From: Mycobacterium colombiense
Lineage (GTDB): Bacteria > Actinomycetota > Actinomycetes > Mycobacteriales > Mycobacteriaceae
Direction: 5' to 3'
Assembly (NCBI RefSeq): GCF_001672755.1
Contig: NZ_LZKI01000010.1
Location: forward strand, 23,873 to 87,872
Length of the DNA stretch: 64,000 nucleotides
The notes beneath the pieces were generated by a model. The model was given only the letters and a program-made list of their open reading frames with translations, had not been told where the DNA came from and searched no databases. The translations under genes and the position numbers were made by a program. Positions 9,069 through 16,964 of the stretch are shown here, piece by piece; the first letter of the stretch is position 1, and each line of letters opens with the position of its first letter.

Positions 9069-10055
9069 ATGACGAATTTTGGCTACACTTTGATGACCGA
9101 ACAGAGTGGACCCAAAGACCTTGTCCGGTATGCGGTTTCGGCTGAAGAGCGCGGATTCGACTTTCACGTGTGCAGCGACCACTTTTCGCCGTGGCTCACT
9201 TCGCAGGGGCACGCGCCGAATGCCTGGGCGGTGTTGGGCGCGGTGGCGCAGGCCACCGAGCGGGTCGATCTCTACACCTATGTGACGTGCCCGACGATGC
9301 GGTATCACCCCGCGATCGTCGCTCAGCAGGCGGCCACCGTGCAGATCCTGTCCGACGGCCGGTTCACCCTGGGCCTGGGCAGTGGGGAAAACCTGAATGA
9401 ACACGTCGTCGGCAAAGGCTGGCCGACCGTCACGCGCCGGCAGGACATGCTGCGCGAGGCCATCAAAATCATCCGCGAGCTGTTCGGCGGGCAACTGGTT
9501 GACTTCACCGGCGACTATTTCCAGGTCGATTCGGCGCGGTTGTGGGACGTACCGGACGTTCCGGTCGGCATCGGGGTGGCCATCGGCGGCACCAGGGCCG
9601 TCGACAAGTTCGCCAAGCTGGCCGACCACCTGATCGCGACGGAACCCGAGAAGGGGCTCGTCGACGCCTGGCACGGAGCCCGCCAAGCCGCCAATCTTGC
9701 CGGCGGTGGACGCGTGGTCGGCCAGATCCCGGTGTCCTGGGACCCCGACCGTGATACCGCCGTCAAACGCGCGCACGAGCAGTTCCGCTGGTTTGCCGGC
9801 GGCTGGAAGGTCAACGCCGACCTGCCGACGCCCGCCGGCTTCGCCGGGGCAACCCAGTACGTGCGCCCCGAAGACGTCGCCGAGACCATTCCCTGCGGCC
9901 CTGACCTTGACGCGATCGTCGAGGCCGTCCGGCCCTACTGGGAAGCGGGATTCACCGACATCGCCCTCGTGCAAATCGGCGGCGAAACCCAGGAACGCTT
10001 CCTCGAAGAAGCCGCGGAGCCTTTGCTCGCGGCGCTGCGCGACGCAGCAAACTGA
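9069..10055 (+). CDS. LLM-class F420-dependent oxidoreductase (G6PDH-related family)
   Basis: Luciferase-like TIM-barrel enzyme expected to use coenzyme F420. The 328-residue product has N-terminal FGYTLMTEQSGP, SDHFSPW and the segment GRFTLGLGSGENLNEHVVG typical of the subfamily related to F420-dependent glucose-6-phosphate dehydrogenase. The substrate cannot be told; homologues in this subfamily act on different alcohols or sugars. The ATG at 9069 is chosen because a SigF promoter ends 10 bp upstream. It is monocistronic, between the formate dehydrogenase operon and the 10242 operon. Confidence 0.87.
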   Translation: MTNFGYTLMTEQSGPKDLVRYAVSAEERGFDFHVCSDHFSPWLTSQGHAPNAWAVLGAVAQATERVDLYTYVTCPTMRYHPAIVAQQAATVQILSDGRFTLGLGSGENLNEHVVGKGWPTVTRRQDMLREAIKIIRELFGGQLVDFTGDYFQVDSARLWDVPDVPVGIGVAIGGTRAVDKFAKLADHLIATEPEKGLVDAWHGARQAANLAGGGRVVGQIPVSWDPDRDTAVKRAHEQFRWFAGGWKVNADLPTPAGFAGATQYVRPEDVAETIPCGPDLDAIVEAVRPYWEAGFTDIALVQIGGETQERFLEEAAEPLLAALRDAAN

Positions 10056-10061
10056 TCGCAG

Positions 10062-10086
10062 GTTTGACCGCTGCGCGCCCGGGTAT
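10062..10086 (+). promoter_or_regulatory. SigF-type promoter for the 10242 operon
   Basis: GTTT at 10062-10065 and GGGTAT at 10081-10086 with a 15-base spacer form a full match to the SigF consensus. The predicted start near 10093 leaves a 5' untranslated region of about 150 nt before the ATG at 10242, which has a GGGGGAG ribosome-binding site. Confidence 0.75.
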
Positions 10087-10241
10087 CCGCCTCCCAGTCG
10101 TGCGCAGCCAGCCAACGCGCGTCGGACACCGGTAGAGCTGGGACGTGAACGGGCGTTCCGGCGCGCGTTGGCCTTAGAACACTGCTGCCGCACAGCCGGC
10201 TTGCAGGCATCCGCATTCCGGTAAAGCAGGGGGAGTGAATT

Positions 10242-10649
10242 ATGAGCGATCAAACCGGCGCCACCACAACCACACTCGTCAGGGCGCTCAGCGGCGCCAG
10301 TTTCGGCCTGGGTGTGAGCGAACTGGTTGCCCCGGGCAAAGTCGCCGCGATCGCGGGCGTGGACGCCACCGGCCGGTCGCGACGGGTGATCCGCGCGCTC
10401 GGGGTGCGTGAATGCGGCCATGGCGCGGCGCTGCTGGCCGGGCCGGCCAAGCTGGTGTGGACCCGCGTGGTCGGTGACGTGCTGGACATGGCGCTGTTGA
10501 TCGCCGGAGTGGTCGCCCGTGGGCCGGGCCGACGGCGCCAGGGCGCCATTTCGGCCACCCTGCTTTCCGGCATCGCCGGACTCGACCTCTACACGGCGTT
10601 GCGAACCACCGCGGACCGACGCGGTGCTTCGCAGCTACCAGCTGTTTGA
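10242..10649 (+). CDS. Small membrane protein of unknown function
   Basis: Not recognised as a characterised family. The 135-residue product has hydrophobic segments around residues 75-95 (VVGDVLDMALLIAGVVA) and 105-120 (ISATLLSGIAGLDLYTAL), and an N-terminal half with RRVIRALGVRECGHGAAL. A strong purine-rich ribosome site lies just before the ATG. It is the first gene of a SigF-type unit and is followed 31 bp later by a PfpI-family gene, so a role in the stress response is likely by context only. Confidence 0.75.
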   Translation: MSDQTGATTTTLVRALSGASFGLGVSELVAPGKVAAIAGVDATGRSRRVIRALGVRECGHGAALLAGPAKLVWTRVVGDVLDMALLIAGVVARGPGRRRQGAISATLLSGIAGLDLYTALRTTADRRGASQLPAV

Positions 10650-10680
10650 TCCGACGGGTGATGTAGGAAGGGATGCGACG

Positions 10681-11235
10681 ATGTCAAATGAATTGCAGGG
10701 CAAAACGATAGCGATCTTGGCGGCTGACGGCGTGGAAAAGGTGGAGCTCGAACAGCCGCGTGCGGCGCTGCAGGATGCCGGCGCGCGGGTGCAGCTGCTG
10801 TCCCTGAAGGACGGCGAAATCCAGGCACGCAACCACGATCTCGAACCGGCCGGAACGTTCGCCGTCGACCGGTTGGTATCCGAGGCGTCGGTGGACGAAT
10901 ACGACGGCCTGGTGCTGCCGGGCGGCACCGTCAACCCGGACAAGCTGCGCATGGACAGCTCCGCCGTCTCCTTCGTCCGTGATTTCGTCGGGTCGGGCAA
11001 GCCGGTGGCGGCCATCTGTCATGGGCCCTGGACGCTGGCGGAAGCCGGTGTGGCAGTGGGCCGCACGCTGACGTCGTATCCCAGCATTCGCACCGATCTG
11101 CGCAATGCGGGCGCACACGTCGTCGACGAGGAGGTCGTGGTCGACGGCAATCTGATCTCGAGCCGGTCGCCGTCGGACCTCCCGGCGTTCTGCGCGGCCA
11201 TCCTCAAACAGTTCGCCCGTGAGACGGCGGGTTAG
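10681..11235 (+). CDS. DJ-1/PfpI family protein (type 1 glutamine amidotransferase fold)
   Basis: The 184-residue PfpI-like protein has the nucleophile-elbow motif AAICHGPW, where Cys and His form the usual catalytic pair, and the Rossmann start KTIAILAADGVEKVELEQP. Relatives act as general stress proteins, deglycases or proteases; the activity cannot be assigned here. The ATG at 10681 has a GGAAGGGA site upstream. It is probably co-transcribed with the preceding small membrane-protein gene from the SigF promoter. Confidence 0.88.
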   Translation: MSNELQGKTIAILAADGVEKVELEQPRAALQDAGARVQLLSLKDGEIQARNHDLEPAGTFAVDRLVSEASVDEYDGLVLPGGTVNPDKLRMDSSAVSFVRDFVGSGKPVAAICHGPWTLAEAGVAVGRTLTSYPSIRTDLRNAGAHVVDEEVVVDGNLISSRSPSDLPAFCAAILKQFARETAG

Positions 11236-11259
11236 CCGCCACGACTTTCCGGCAGGTCC

Positions 11260-11285
11260 GTTTGAATGCGCCGGTTTGCGGGCAT
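11260..11285 (+). promoter_or_regulatory. Weak SigF-like promoter before the methyltransferase gene
   Basis: GTTT at 11260-11263 and GGGCAT at 11280-11285 are spaced by 16 bases. The -10 differs from GGGTAT at one position. It lies 57 bp before the GTG start at 11342 and may give the methyltransferase/CDGSH pair its own SigF response. This is weaker than the five full matches nearby. Confidence 0.35.
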
Positions 11286-11341
11286 TATCCCGCCAAGCCG
11301 TGCTGAGCGGCAATCCTTGTAGGGTTCTCGAAAGGCCAACA

Positions 11342-12031
11342 GTGACAACCACGTATCCCGAGCCCGCTGTCTCGTCCGTTCCGAACGTGTATCAGCCGCA
11401 AGAGGACTCTCGATTGCTGGTCGACGTGATGCATGACACCGGCCTGATTCCCGGGCGGCGGGTTCTCGATCTGTGCACCGGCAGCGGTTTCGTGGCCATC
11501 GCGGCCGCCGCGATGGGATGTGCCGGCGCGACGGCGTTCGACATCTGCCCGCACGCGGTGCGGTGCGCCCGGGAGAACGCGGCGGTGGCCGGTGTCGAGG
11601 TCGACGTGCGCGAAGGATCGTGGATCGCGGCGGTGGATTGCGCGCCGTTCGACGTGGTCGTGTCGAATCCGCCTTATGTGCCCACGCCACCCGGTGCGGA
11701 GTTGGAAGAGATCTGCCCGAACGCGGGACCGTCCTGGGCGTGGAACGCCGGTGTGGATGGCCGGATGATCCTCGACCCGCTGTGCGAGTCGGCACCGAAG
11801 CTCCTGCGCGACGGCGGATCCCTGCTGCTGGTGCATTCGGCGCTCGCCGGCGTTCAGCAGTCCCTGGATTCGCTGAAGTGGGCCGGTATGGATGCGAAAG
11901 TGATTGCCTCCAAATGGATACCGTTCGGCCCGGTGATGTCTTCCCGGGCGAAGTGGCTGGAGGAGGTCGGCCTGATCCCGCGCGGGCGGCGGGAAGAAGA
12001 GCTGATCGTGATCCGCGCGGAGAAGCGATGA
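11342..12031 (+). CDS. HemK-like class I SAM methyltransferase
   Basis: SAM-binding motif I is VLDLCTGSGFVAIAAAA, and the catalytic NPPY motif (VVVSNPPYVP) is the signature of N5-glutamine and N6-adenine methyltransferases related to HemK/PrmC. It is 229 residues from the GTG at 11342, and the long N-terminal HemK helical domain is absent. The true release-factor enzyme PrmC normally sits beside prfA, so this is a paralogue of unknown substrate. It overlaps the CDGSH gene by ATGA, implying coupled translation. Confidence 0.85.
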   Translation: MTTTYPEPAVSSVPNVYQPQEDSRLLVDVMHDTGLIPGRRVLDLCTGSGFVAIAAAAMGCAGATAFDICPHAVRCARENAAVAGVEVDVREGSWIAAVDCAPFDVVVSNPPYVPTPPGAELEEICPNAGPSWAWNAGVDGRMILDPLCESAPKLLRDGGSLLLVHSALAGVQQSLDSLKWAGMDAKVIASKWIPFGPVMSSRAKWLEEVGLIPRGRREEELIVIRAEKR

Positions 12032-12282
12032 CCACCACCCGGGTGCAGGTGGTGCCCAACGGGCCGGTGCTGGTGTCGGGTCCGGTGCGCATCGAGATGC
12101 CCGGTGGCGAGGTCGTCGAGTCCGACCGCTTCATGGTGGCCATCTGCACCTGCCGTCGCAGCGACCGCTACCCGCTGTGCGACACCAGCCATCGCCGGTG
12201 CCGGCGCCTCAAGACGTCGGCAGGCTCGTCTGCTCCAGCGGCCTCCGCAGCGACGTCTGACTCCGCCCCCACGACGTCATAA
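12028..12282 (+). CDS. CDGSH iron-sulfur domain protein
   Basis: An 84-residue protein carrying CTCRRSDRYPLCDTSH, the three-Cys, one-His ligand set of the CDGSH (mitoNEET-type) 2Fe-2S fold. Such proteins store or transfer labile clusters or electrons. The start overlaps the methyltransferase stop. The last 74 bp overlap the 3' end of the convergent heme-oxygenase-like gene, and the Ala/Ser/Thr-rich C-terminal tail lies in that overlap. A redox partnership with the convergent gene is plausible but only inferred. Confidence 0.87.
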   Translation: MTTTRVQVVPNGPVLVSGPVRIEMPGGEVVESDRFMVAICTCRRSDRYPLCDTSHRRCRRLKTSAGSSAPAASAATSDSAPTTS

Positions 12283-13249
12283 TCCGTTCTGCCAAGCGGT
12301 CTTCGACGGCGGCATGGGCGCGGATGCCAAAGATGACATCGTGCTCGAGCCGTGGGTCCTGGGCGACGAGATCGCCCACCACGTCGTTGCGCACGACGTG
12401 TTCGTGCACCGCGTCGGCTTCGACGTGCTCGCTGTAGAACTCGATGCAGGCCGCCGGTGCCCGCAGGCGCCGCAAGGCCTTCACCATGCGCTGCGATCCC
12501 GGCGGTGAGGTGATCTCCGTCGACGCGAAGTGCCCGATCGCCGCGCCGCGCATCGAGCGGTGCAGGCCGAAGAGTGACATGAGGTTGACGACCGCCAAGG
12601 ATTCGGCGGGCACCGCGTCGACGTAACCCCAATACGTCGCGTCCAGACCCGCCGCTGCCAGCAGATCAGCGAACAGCTGCTGGTGCAGCCGCGGCCCCCG
12701 TCCGGCGCCGTATTCGTCGAATTCGATTGCCACAAAAGCCGCTTTCGCCACACCCGTCAGGCGCGGGATGGCAAAGGCATGCGGATCGCCCTCTTTCAGG
12801 TGGTATAGGGAGCGATGTATGAAGTATTCGCACATCTGCTGCCAGGTTCCGGTGTCGCGCAGGTAATACGACGGGCCGGTGCCGTCGGCGGCTTCGACCG
12901 TGAGCGCTTCCATCTCGGCCGCCGCCGTCTGATCGGGATCGATGTGCCCGACATCGCGGCGCACGCCCGCCAGGAACACCCGTTCCAGTTCGGCGCGCAG
13001 CCCCAGTAGCGCGGGATTCCACTCCCAGGCGGGGTCCACGCCGGCGAGGCCGCGGTAGTGCAACTCGTAGCACATCGACAGCGCCAGTTGCAGATCAAGG
13101 CCGCAAGGATCGGAATCGCGCACCGAGGCACCGATACGCGCCAGGTGGTCAACCGACGGTGGACCGGCCAGCGCACAGCGCACGGCCGTTGACAGGGGCC
13201 CGTGCGCCGCAGGCAGGACCGGTTCGGTCAGGGTCGATGCGTGGGTCAC
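12209..13249 (-). CDS. Heme-oxygenase-like fold iron-containing redox enzyme
   Basis: The 346-residue protein resembles the iron-containing redox enzyme / heme-oxygenase-like diiron oxidase families. Candidate metal ligands are in ELHYRGL, FIHRSLYHLKEGD, EFDEYGAGRGPRLH and EFYSEHVEADAVHEHV; the last, with repeated His and Glu, is the most typical. The reaction is unknown. The frame stays open to 13288, but a SigF promoter lies at 13258-13283 on this strand, so the GTG at 13249, almost at the predicted transcript start, is preferred. It is convergent with the CDGSH gene. Confidence 0.8.
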   Translation of the reverse strand: MTHASTLTEPVLPAAHGPLSTAVRCALAGPPSVDHLARIGASVRDSDPCGLDLQLALSMCYELHYRGLAGVDPAWEWNPALLGLRAELERVFLAGVRRDVGHIDPDQTAAAEMEALTVEAADGTGPSYYLRDTGTWQQMCEYFIHRSLYHLKEGDPHAFAIPRLTGVAKAAFVAIEFDEYGAGRGPRLHQQLFADLLAAAGLDATYWGYVDAVPAESLAVVNLMSLFGLHRSMRGAAIGHFASTEITSPPGSQRMVKALRRLRAPAACIEFYSEHVEADAVHEHVVRNDVVGDLVAQDPRLEHDVIFGIRAHAAVEDRLAERIMTSWGRSQTSLRRPLEQTSLPTS

Positions 13250-13257
13250 GCCGATGT

Positions 13258-13283
13258 CTACCCGCTGTGCGGGACGGGCAAAC
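13258..13283 (-). promoter_or_regulatory. SigF-type promoter for the heme-oxygenase-like gene
   Basis: Read on the minus strand, GTTT (13283-13280) and GGGTAG (13263-13258) are separated by 16 bases. The predicted transcript begins about 13251, two bases before the GTG at 13249, so the message would be nearly leaderless. The promoter lies inside the upstream open frame and argues against a start at 13288. Confidence 0.7.
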
Positions 13284-13320
13284 GGCACGCCGGCCGGCCG
13301 CTAACGGCCGTCACCGCGTC

Positions 13321-15537
13321 TCAGGCGGCTTCTGAGGGTAGCCGGAAGGTGATGTCCGCGGTGGTGCCGCTGGCCGTGGTGTCGAGCTCTATCGAGTCGC
13401 TGAGCACCCGCATCAGCGGCAGGCCGCGCCCGCCGTTGCCCGGGGGGTTGGCCGGCGTCTTCCACGATCCGTAATCTTTGATCCGGGTGCGCACTTCGCC
13501 GTCGGCGAGATTGACCTCGAGCAGCATGGTTCCGGCGGCGAAACCCCGGTAGGCGTGTTCGACGCAGTTGGTGCACGCCTCGTTGACGACCAGCACGATG
13601 TCCGCCGCCCGGTCCTCCGTCACGCCTCCGGCGTGTAGCCAGCCCGCCAGCCGATGCCGGATGAGGACCAATTGGTCCGCGGTGGCGCCGGTTTCGATCC
13701 GCAGGGGTGTGTGCTGGTGTCGGTAGATCACCATCGCGACGTCGTCGTCATACCCGGCCGCAGGCGCCAGTTCGCGAAGCACCACATCGGCGACGGTGTC
13801 CAGCGGCGATGTCATGGTCTGCGCCAGAACGTCTGCCGCACGGTCGATCCCGTCGTCGATCGACTCATGTTTGCGTTCGACGAGTCCATCGGTGAACAGC
13901 ATCAGCGTAGAGCCGGGCGGCAGCACCTGCGTTGCCTGCGGGCGTGGCTCGTTGCGGCGGACCGCCAGCGGCACCGACGCGGCATCGGTCAACAGCATTG
14001 TCGTGCCGGGCTGCGGGCCGGCCAGCACGGCCGGCATGTGGCCGGCGTTGCTGTACTGCAGCACCCCGGTCTCGGTGTCCAGGATGGCCAGAAACACGGT
14101 CGTGCAGTACGCGTTCGGGATCAGCGACGCCGCCGAGTCCAGCTGGTCGAGCAGCACGGCGGGCTCGGCCCCGTTGATCAGCAGCGCACGCGCGGAACTG
14201 CGCAGCTGACCCATGATCGCGGCCGCCGGCAGGCCGCGGCCCACGCAGTCTCCGACGACGATGCCGATGTGGTGCTCGCCGATCGGCAGCACGTCGTACC
14301 AGTCACCGCCGATCTCCAAGGGCGGCACCGCGGGTTCGTAGCGAACGGCGAAGCCCGGCGGCGGCTGAACCGGCGGGAGCATGGCCCGCTGCAATGTCAG
14401 CGACGTCTCACGCGCGCTCTCGAACTGGCGCACGTGCTGCATGGCCAGGCTCAAGTGACCGATGAGCACGGTGACCAGCAGCCGGTCCTCCCCGCTGACC
14501 CAGCGAGGCGTGCGCAGCTCCAGCCACAGCGTCAGGTCACCGGTACCGGAGAGTGCCGCGACCAGTCCCTGGGCCTTGCCCGGATGATCAGGCGCCTCAA
14601 CCGTTTTCGCGGTGAGAGGCAACTGGTGACGCGCATCCTGGAAGGTATGGCGCAGCCACGGATCCAGTTTGCGCCACGATGAGGCCGAGGGCTCGCCCGC
14701 CGCCTGCACCGTGGGGTCGCTGTCGCCGTTGGGCCACGAGACCGCGATCACCCGTTGCACATCGATCGCCGCGCTGCACTCGTCGAGCGTGATCGACAGC
14801 AACTCGTCCACGCTCTTGGCCACCGCCACGGCGGTGGCCAGCCGCAACACCGCACTCTCCCGGGCCGCGAAGGCGCGCTCGGCGGTGACGTCGCGGATCG
14901 TGCCGACGTAGGCATCCCGATCGCTGCCGGTTTCCTTGACCGCGTTGATGCTCACCTTCACCCACGCCAGGTGTCCGTCGGCATGGCGGATCGGTGTTTC
15001 GTAGTCGGCCCGGCCGTTGGCCAGCACCTCTGATATCTGCTCGGCCGCCGTCTTCGTGTCGACCAGCCATGGGTGCGGCCACCGGTACGGCAGGCCCTCG
15101 TTGGGAAACCCGAGGATCTCGATGAAGGCGTTGTTCATCTCGACCACGGAGCCCTCGTGATCGGCGACGAAGAAGCCTTCCTGCAGCGAATTCACCAGGG
15201 CGGTGCGGAATTTGTCCCGGTCGGCCAGCCCCTCGGCGCGGGCCCGCTGTTCGGCGTAGCGCCGGTTGCCGTCGATGAAGCCGCGTGTTGCGATATCCAG
15301 CGGAACCAGCAACTGCAACAGGAACTCCAGCGCGATCGGCGCATCGATCCGCACGTCTTGCGAGATTTCGAAGACCAGGCGGACGTGCTGCTCGACGATG
15401 TCGAGCAGGCTGATCTGTTCCTTCAGGGCCCTGCGCCCGAGCTCGTTGCCGACCGACAGGCTGGCCTCGTCGTGTGAGTTCAGATAGGCACGCAGGGCGG
15501 CCTCGTATTGCGCGTGAAAGTCGTTGTCGCCGCTCAA
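13321..15537 (-). CDS. RsbU-like multidomain phosphatase (RsbU_N-PAS-GAF-SpoIIE-HATPase)
   Basis: A 738-residue stressosome output protein. Residues about 8-90 resemble the N-terminal RsbT-binding helical domain of RsbU (GRRALKEQISLLDIVEQH, LLVPLDIATRGFI). Then come a PAS domain (about 110-215), a GAF-like region (about 225-390), a SpoIIE/PP2C phosphatase with GGDWYD and VVGDCVGRGL (about 400-610), and a C-terminal HATPase with VNEACTNCVEHAY and GGRGLPLM. M. tuberculosis Rv1364c has a related order but ends in STAS, which is missing here. It should dephosphorylate a STAS protein such as RsfB. Its start overlaps the RsbX-like stop by 4 bp. Confidence 0.88.
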   Translation of the reverse strand: MSGDNDFHAQYEAALRAYLNSHDEASLSVGNELGRRALKEQISLLDIVEQHVRLVFEISQDVRIDAPIALEFLLQLLVPLDIATRGFIDGNRRYAEQRARAEGLADRDKFRTALVNSLQEGFFVADHEGSVVEMNNAFIEILGFPNEGLPYRWPHPWLVDTKTAAEQISEVLANGRADYETPIRHADGHLAWVKVSINAVKETGSDRDAYVGTIRDVTAERAFAARESAVLRLATAVAVAKSVDELLSITLDECSAAIDVQRVIAVSWPNGDSDPTVQAAGEPSASSWRKLDPWLRHTFQDARHQLPLTAKTVEAPDHPGKAQGLVAALSGTGDLTLWLELRTPRWVSGEDRLLVTVLIGHLSLAMQHVRQFESARETSLTLQRAMLPPVQPPPGFAVRYEPAVPPLEIGGDWYDVLPIGEHHIGIVVGDCVGRGLPAAAIMGQLRSSARALLINGAEPAVLLDQLDSAASLIPNAYCTTVFLAILDTETGVLQYSNAGHMPAVLAGPQPGTTMLLTDAASVPLAVRRNEPRPQATQVLPPGSTLMLFTDGLVERKHESIDDGIDRAADVLAQTMTSPLDTVADVVLRELAPAAGYDDDVAMVIYRHQHTPLRIETGATADQLVLIRHRLAGWLHAGGVTEDRAADIVLVVNEACTNCVEHAYRGFAAGTMLLEVNLADGEVRTRIKDYGSWKTPANPPGNGGRGLPLMRVLSDSIELDTTASGTTADITFRLPSEAA

Positions 15538-16160
15538 ATCGATACTCCCCTGTGACGCGCCGCCAGCACCATCGCATCGTCGGTCTCTTTCGCGTCCTTG
15601 CCGAGGAGCCCCTCCGCGATAGCGACAGCGGTGGCCGAGAAGTCGATGTGGTCCAGGTAGTCTTCGACGATTCCGTCGGTGCTCATCACGATCAGATCGC
15701 CGGGGCGAATCGAAACCACCTGCGCCGGCCTGATTTCCGGTATGCGATAGCCGACGATGCCCCCGGTAAGCCGTGCGCTGGAACGAATCTGGTTACCGGT
15801 TGGCGCCTTGGCCACCAGGTCGGCGGTGACATTGCCGACGCCGGTCCAGGTGAGCGTGTTGGCGGCGAAATCCACCCGCGCCAACGTCATTGCGACTCCG
15901 CGGGTGCCGACCAACACGCGGTGGCAGAGCTGGATCAGCACCTCGACCCGCTCGGAGCTGGCGCGCGTGACCACGTCGACGGCGCGCAGCGCGGCTTCGG
16001 CGGCGGCCGGCCCATGGCCGAGGCCGTCCACCACCCCGAACAGCGCGGCGTCACCGCCGACCTCGACTGCGATACCCCGGTCACCGGAGGTGTATTCACT
16101 GGGCAAAGGCCGCCCCGCCCTTGCCCATTCGATAGGTCCGAAGCGACCGCTCTCATGCAC
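15534..16160 (-). CDS. rsbX: RsbX-like PP2C/SpoIIE phosphatase
   Basis: A single-domain SpoIIE-type phosphatase of 208 residues. The metal-binding aspartates are in LFGVVDGLGHGPAA, LIVMSTDGIVED and ETDDAMVL. In the Bacillus stressosome RsbX dephosphorylates RsbR and RsbS and resets the complex; the position immediately after rsbT and the small single-domain size support the same role. It overlaps rsbT by 8 bp and the RsbU-like gene by 4 bp, so the operon is tightly coupled. Confidence 0.85.
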   Translation of the reverse strand: MHESGRFGPIEWARAGRPLPSEYTSGDRGIAVEVGGDAALFGVVDGLGHGPAAAEAALRAVDVVTRASSERVEVLIQLCHRVLVGTRGVAMTLARVDFAANTLTWTGVGNVTADLVAKAPTGNQIRSSARLTGGIVGYRIPEIRPAQVVSIRPGDLIVMSTDGIVEDYLDHIDFSATAVAIAEGLLGKDAKETDDAMVLAARHRGVSI

Positions 16161-16563
16161 GAGGGGGGACCCATTTCCACATTTCGATGACAGTTCCCTG
16201 TCCCAGGGTGGATTCGACGACCAACCGGTCCATCAGCCGGCGCGCGCCCGGCAAACCCATGCCCAGCCCGCGTCCGGTTGTGTAGCCGTCCTCCATCGCC
16301 CGTTCGATGTCGGCGATGCCGGGGCCCTCGTCCTCGGCGCGCACCACCAGAGCCTTGCGCCCCTCCCGGTCGGCGATGGTGACCCGGACGGCGCCGCGGC
16401 CGGCGTAGCTGGTGATATTTCGGGCGATCTCGGAGATCGCAGTGGCGATCATCGTGACATCGGTCAGGGAGAATCCCCAATCAAGGGCGAGCTCGTGTCC
16501 GGCTTTGCGGGCTTCGACGATGTCGTCGGGGTGGTCGATGGCGACGACGATATCAGCCGCCAC
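16153..16563 (-). CDS. rsbT: RsbT, stressosome serine/threonine switch kinase
   Basis: A GHKL ATPase of 136 residues. The N box is ISEIARNITSYA, the G1 box is DEGPGI and the G2 box is GRGLGMGLPGARRLMD. RsbT phosphorylates RsbS and RsbR under stress, leaves the complex and activates RsbU. Because RsbS and RsbR homologues are encoded just upstream, RsbT is preferred over a plain RsbW-type anti-sigma factor. It overlaps rsbS by 11 bp. Confidence 0.9.
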   Translation of the reverse strand: MAADIVVAIDHPDDIVEARKAGHELALDWGFSLTDVTMIATAISEIARNITSYAGRGAVRVTIADREGRKALVVRAEDEGPGIADIERAMEDGYTTGRGLGMGLPGARRLMDRLVVESTLGQGTVIEMWKWVPPRA

Positions 16564-16942
16564 CGTCGAGCCCGATCGTTGACTTCCCCGCTGCGCCTTG
16601 ACGATTCAGCAGCGCCAGGCCCTCTTCGAGATCCAGGGCGGTGTTCATGTCGTCGAACGCCAGACCAAGCTGGACCATCGCGAAGGCAACCTCCGGCTGC
16701 AATCCGACGATCACGGTGTCCGCGCCGCGCAGCCGCGTCATGTGAGCGATCGTCCGCAGCGACCTGGCGGCGAAGGAATCCATCACATCGATGGCGGTGA
16801 CATCGACGATGATGCCCTGCGCGCGGAACTGGCTGACCCGTTCCATCAGGTCGTAGCGCAGGCGTTCGGCGTCGGAGTCGGTGAGGGCGGCCTGTACCGA
16901 CGCGATGAGGATCGAGCCCTGTTTCAGGATCGGTACTGGCAT
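16553..16942 (-). CDS. rsbS: RsbS, stressosome STAS scaffold protein
   Basis: A stand-alone STAS domain of 129 residues beginning PVPILKQGSILIASVQ, as RsbS proteins do. The phosphoacceptor site is Ser56 in IDVMDSFAAR, aligning with the serine that RsbT phosphorylates in B. subtilis RsbS. With RsbR it forms the core of the stressosome. It lies 22 bp downstream of rsbR and overlaps rsbT. Confidence 0.9.
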   Translation of the reverse strand: MPVPILKQGSILIASVQAALTDSDAERLRYDLMERVSQFRAQGIIVDVTAIDVMDSFAARSLRTIAHMTRLRGADTVIVGLQPEVAFAMVQLGLAFDDMNTALDLEEGLALLNRQGAAGKSTIGLDGGG

Positions 16943-16964
16943 GGGGTGCTCGCGTCGATGGTGG

